NCBI GenBank assembly: GCA_002256345.1
Contig: NKIY01000006.1
Coordinates: 248,001 to 312,000, forward strand
Source of the DNA: Bradyrhizobiaceae bacterium PARB1
GTDB lineage: Bacteria > Pseudomonadota > Alphaproteobacteria > Rhizobiales > Xanthobacteraceae
Direction: 5' to 3'
DNA: 64,000 nt
How positions within the stretch are numbered: position 1 is the stretch's first letter; the number at the start of each line of letters is the position of its first letter. Position numbers and translations under genes: made by a program. Below are positions 61,124 to 64,000 of the stretch, piece by piece. Below the pieces are notes generated by a model. That model had not been told where the DNA came from. It saw only the letters and a list, made by a program, of their open reading frames with translations, and ran no database searches.

Positions 61124-63382
61124 ATGACTTACACAACTACACTTCACAAGAATGCACTATTGGCTGCAGCGAGCGCGCTTGTGCTGACCGCCGGCGGCGG
61201 TGAAGCCATCGCGCAGTCGGCGCGCGTACTTCCGGCCGTCGAAGTCCACGCGCCGAAGCCGCGCGCTGTGCGTCGCGCGGTGCCGCGCCAAAATGCCGCA
61301 AGAGTGCAGCAGGCGCAGCCGCGCGCGGTTGAGCGGCGCATGCCGGTGACGCCATCGACGGGCGTGATGGGCAATGTGCCGGCGGCCTATGCCGGCGGAC
61401 AGGTGGCTTCGGGCAGCCAGGTCGGCTTTCTCGGCAATCGCGGTGTGATGGATACGCCGTTCAACCAGACGAGCTACACTGCCAAGACGATCGAGGATCA
61501 GCAGGCGCGCAAGCTCGACGATGTCTTCGCCAACGATCCCTCTGTGCGCGTCACGGTGCCGCGCGCCTATGGCTTCGACTCCATGAATATCCGCGGTTTC
61601 GGCGTGTCGAGTCAGGCCTATGGTATCAACGGCTTGTACGGCCTCGCATCGGCCTATTCGTTCTCGTCGCTCTCGGCCGTCGAGCGCGTCGAAGTGCTGA
61701 AGGGGCCGGGTGCGCTTCTCACCGGCATGCCGCCGGCCGGCGGCGGCGTCGGCGGCAGCGTCAACCTCACGACCAAGCGCGCCGGCGACGCGCCGCTGGC
61801 GCAGATCACCAACACATATGCATCGCAATCGCAGTTCGGCACGCATGTTGATCTCGGCCAGCGATTCGGCGAGTTCAAGGAATTCGGCGTTCGCTTCAAC
61901 GGCAGCTACAGGGACGGCGCGACGGAGCTCGCCAACCAGAGCCAGGAACTGGGCTCCGCATTCGTCGGCCTCGACTATCGCGGCGAACGCGTCCGGCTGT
62001 CGGCCGATTTCGGCTATGAGAAAAACAATATCACGGCGATGACGCGCTTCATCGATCTCGGCACGCTGCCCGCAGTGCCGGTGGCGCCGGATGCGCGCGC
62101 GAATTATGTGCCGAACTGGGGCTTCTGGGAGTCCGAGGCGCGTTACGGCATGGTGCAGGGCGAGGTGGACATCACCGAGAACCTGACAGCCTATGCTCAG
62201 GCGGGCATCGTCACCGGACAGACGCGTTATCTCTATTCCGATATCCGGATGACAAATCTGAATGGCACGTTCACCGGCGATCCCCGGCGCAACAATCAGG
62301 CGCGCGACCAGATGGCTGCGCAGGCAGGCCTTCGCGCATCGGTCGATACCGGGCCTGTCAATCATGCGATCAACTTCAACGTCGCAGGCTCCGAAGGCGA
62401 AGTCCGGATCATCAACACGACGGGTACGCGGTTCACGTCGAATCTCTACAATCCGCGTGCCAGCGCGATCCCGACTGTCGATGTCGGTGCACCGCCGAAA
62501 ATTTCGGACACGCAACTGTCGAGCGTTGGCATCGCCGATACGATGTCGGTGTGGGACAACCGTATCCAGTTCACCGTCGGCCTGCGGCACCAATATGTCG
62601 AGTCGAATTCGTTCAATGCGACGACCGGCGCGCGCACGGGCGGCTACGATACCTCCGCGACGACGCCGGCTTATGCACTGGTCATCAAGCCGCTCGAAAA
62701 CGTCTCGGTCTACGCCAATCATATCGAAGCGCTGGAGGCGGGCACTGTTGTCCCCGACACCTATAGCAATCGCGGAGAAGTACTGCCGCCATATCGGACG
62801 AGGCAGTATGAAATGGGCGTCAAGGTCGATTGGGGGCGGATCACGACCACGGTCAGCGCTTTCGACATCACGCGGCCGATGCAGCTGGTGAACCGCACGA
62901 CCAACATCCTCACGCAATCCGGCGAGAGTCGGAATAAGGGCGTCGAGATCAATGCTTTCGGCGAAGTGACCGAAGGCGTGCGCCTGCTCGGCGGCGTCAT
63001 GTTCATCGATGCGCGGCAGGAGAAGACGGACAACGTGGCATCCAATGGCCGGCGGACCTTCGGCGTGCCGGATACCCAGTTCAATCTCGGTGGCGAATGG
63101 GACGTGCCGTTCCTGCGCGGGCTGACACTGACGGGGCGCGCGATCTATACGAGCGGCTTCTTCACGGATCAGGCCAACCTGGTGTCTGCGCCAAGCTGGA
63201 CGCGCTATGACGCCGGCGCACGCTACACCTTCGCCTCGCCGTGGAATGCGAAGCCGGTGGTGGTGCGCTTCTCGGTGGAGAACGTGCTCAATTCCAACTA
63301 CTGGCAGGCCGCGACAAATGAGGGCTACATCATCCTCGGCGCACCGCGGACCTATCTGGTCTCGACGACTTTCAACTTCTGA
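61124..63382 (+). CDS. TonB-dependent siderophore-type outer-membrane receptor
   Basis: 752 residues. Signal peptide LLAAASALVLTAGGGEAIA. An Arg/Pro-rich segment follows (PKPRAVRRAVPRQNAARVQQAQPRAV), then the plug domain (VFANDPSVRVTVPRAYGFDSMNIRGFGVSSQAYGINGLYG, VERVEVLKGPGALLTGMPPAGGG) and a 22-strand barrel ending in the aromatic TYLVSTTFNF. There is no STN signalling domain. It imports a ferric siderophore or another metal chelate. Preceded by an Irr-box-like palindrome, so probably derepressed when iron is low. Confidence 0.94.
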   Translation: MTYTTTLHKNALLAAASALVLTAGGGEAIAQSARVLPAVEVHAPKPRAVRRAVPRQNAARVQQAQPRAVERRMPVTPSTGVMGNVPAAYAGGQVASGSQVGFLGNRGVMDTPFNQTSYTAKTIEDQQARKLDDVFANDPSVRVTVPRAYGFDSMNIRGFGVSSQAYGINGLYGLASAYSFSSLSAVERVEVLKGPGALLTGMPPAGGGVGGSVNLTTKRAGDAPLAQITNTYASQSQFGTHVDLGQRFGEFKEFGVRFNGSYRDGATELANQSQELGSAFVGLDYRGERVRLSADFGYEKNNITAMTRFIDLGTLPAVPVAPDARANYVPNWGFWESEARYGMVQGEVDITENLTAYAQAGIVTGQTRYLYSDIRMTNLNGTFTGDPRRNNQARDQMAAQAGLRASVDTGPVNHAINFNVAGSEGEVRIINTTGTRFTSNLYNPRASAIPTVDVGAPPKISDTQLSSVGIADTMSVWDNRIQFTVGLRHQYVESNSFNATTGARTGGYDTSATTPAYALVIKPLENVSVYANHIEALEAGTVVPDTYSNRGEVLPPYRTRQYEMGVKVDWGRITTTVSAFDITRPMQLVNRTTNILTQSGESRNKGVEINAFGEVTEGVRLLGGVMFIDARQEKTDNVASNGRRTFGVPDTQFNLGGEWDVPFLRGLTLTGRAIYTSGFFTDQANLVSAPSWTRYDAGARYTFASPWNAKPVVVRFSVENVLNSNYWQAATNEGYIILGAPRTYLVSTTFNF

Positions 63383-63442
63383 GGCGGCCCATCCGCGCTG
63401 GCGTTTGGTCCACAAACGCCGAGCGCGGCAGGGAATAACCCG

Positions 63443-63474
63443 TAGGGTGGGCAGGCTGCGCCTTGCCCACCCTA
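63443..63474. terminator. 11-bp hairpin between convergent genes
   Basis: TAGGGTGGGCA (63443-63453) pairs with TGCCCACCCTA (63464-63474), loop of 10 bases. It lies 60 bases after the receptor stop and 140 bases before the leftward kinase stop, and can serve as a terminator for either. This GTGGGCA/TGCCCAC type is a familiar REP-like element. Confidence 0.65.
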
Positions 63475-63613
63475 TGATTGCATTGCTGTACGTCGCTGGA
63501 ATTCGCGACGACCTCGAAGCCGCTGTCGTTCAGCTTCCTTTTCAGGCCGGGCCAGCCGGGAGCACCTGTAGGGTTGCCAGAGCGAAGCGTGCCTGCTTTC
63601 CAATCCGATCGCT

Positions 63614-64000
63614 CTACGCCGCGCGTGACACCTGTACGGCGGGACGCTTGCCTTCCAGCGGCAGCGAGATGCAAACCACGGTGCCGACATCGGGCTTCGA
63701 ACGCAGTTTCATCGCGCCGCCATGCAGGCCAGTGAGCGACTTGGCAATGGCGAGGCCGAGGCCCGAGCCGTGATAGGTCTTGGTGAGCTGGCTCTCGACC
63801 TGCTCGAACGGACGCCCAAGCCGCTTGAGCGCATGCGGCGCGATGCCGATACCGCTATCGGCGATGATCAGCGCCACCGAATTCTTCATCACGCGGCTGC
63901 GCACGGTGACGCGCCCGCCATCGGGGGTGAACTTCACCGCGTTGGACAGAAGATTGACGAAGATCTGCTTGATGGCGCGCCGGTCGGCGACAACCGCGAC
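63614..64000 (-). CDS. Sensor histidine kinase, C-terminal part (cut by window edge)
   Basis: Read from the right edge on the minus strand: 21 codons (VAVVADRRAIKQIFVNLLSNA) continue into VKFTPDGGRVTVRSR, so the gene extends past 64000. Only the ATPase domain is visible: N box (NLLSNAVKF), DSGIGIAPHALKRLGRPFEQVESQLTKTYHGSGLGLAIAKSLT. The sequence resembles PAS/PleC-type kinases. The upstream sensor and phospho-acceptor regions are outside the window. Confidence 0.85.
   Translation of the reverse strand, partial: VAVVADRRAIKQIFVNLLSNAVKFTPDGGRVTVRSRVMKNSVALIIADSGIGIAPHALKRLGRPFEQVESQLTKTYHGSGLGLAIAKSLTGLHGGAMKLRSKPDVGTVVCISLPLEGKRPAVQVSRAA

Noticed and set aside
61157-63415. Antisense 752-residue open frame on the minus strand across the TonB receptor gene
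   Set aside because: It mirrors the receptor gene codon by codon, has no domain content, and long antisense frames are expected in GC-rich coding DNA.
1-64000. tRNA genes, CRISPR arrays, IS elements, integrases
   Set aside because: No T-loop-like GGTTCGAATCC segments, no regular direct repeats with spacers, and no transposase or integrase sequence was found.

Overview
The window looks like a chromosomal segment of an alphaproteobacterium of the Bradyrhizobium/Rhodopseudomonas/Tardiphaga/Afipia group (Nitrobacteraceae). Grounds are the high G+C, the MucR, FeuPQ, DUF2336, DUF1491, DUF5330, DUF6456 and DUF3551 families, the cytochrome c maturation block ccmI-E-F-H (cycHJKL) close to a Do-type protease, a two-component pair and glnE, and REP-like palindromes between genes. 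The genus is not certain. No tRNA, rRNA, CRISPR array, integrase or IS element was recognised.

Layout. 1-15.7 kb is mostly core: a truncated glycosyltransferase-39, a two-TM protein, MucR, DUF6456, SufE, DUF5330, a membrane PAS histidine kinase with a peptidoglycan-binding partner, DUF1491, DUF2336, a methyltransferase, a lipoprotein, a sterol-desaturase-like enzyme, a DUF1254/DUF1214 pair and penicillin-binding protein 1A. 15.9-23.3 kb starts with a YcgN-like protein, then a compact patatin - subtilisin protease - MBL hydrolase operon, a ClpP-like secreted protein, a HEAT-repeat protein and a family-2 glycosyltransferase. 23.4-26.8 kb holds a DHA2 exporter, a Flp pilin, two DUF3551 paralogues and a tiny membrane protein.

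26.8-30.7 kb is a reduced gene-transfer-agent (GTA) or prophage locus: packaging-associated protein, large terminase, a portal protein fused in frame to the back half of a GH19 endolysin, and a GTA-type holin. It is followed by FeuP/FeuQ, a surface-antigen lipoprotein and an unknown 459-residue protein. 35-42 kb is an operon with a promoter and a structured leader: MFS permease, FGGY (glycerol-kinase-like) kinase, GlpD, an alkyl-DHAP-synthase-like flavoprotein and a GlpP-type antiterminator. 42.2-44.9 kb is an EmrAB-like exporter.

45-49.1 kb is the ccmIEFH operon. 49.1-52.3 kb is a small catabolic cassette (GntR regulator, amidohydrolase, Bug-type binding protein, CMD-like protein) lying between ccmH and degP. 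Then come degP, an OmpR-type regulator/kinase pair and glnE. 59.7-63.4 kb holds a Vgb-like beta-propeller and a TonB-dependent receptor, both preceded by a similar Irr-box-like palindrome. The window ends inside a histidine kinase.

Most notable: the patatin/protease/MBL operon, which may be a conflict or defence module; the glycerol-type operon with an AGPS-like enzyme and an antiterminator, which may handle ether lipids; the portal-endolysin chimera; and the paired iron-type operators.
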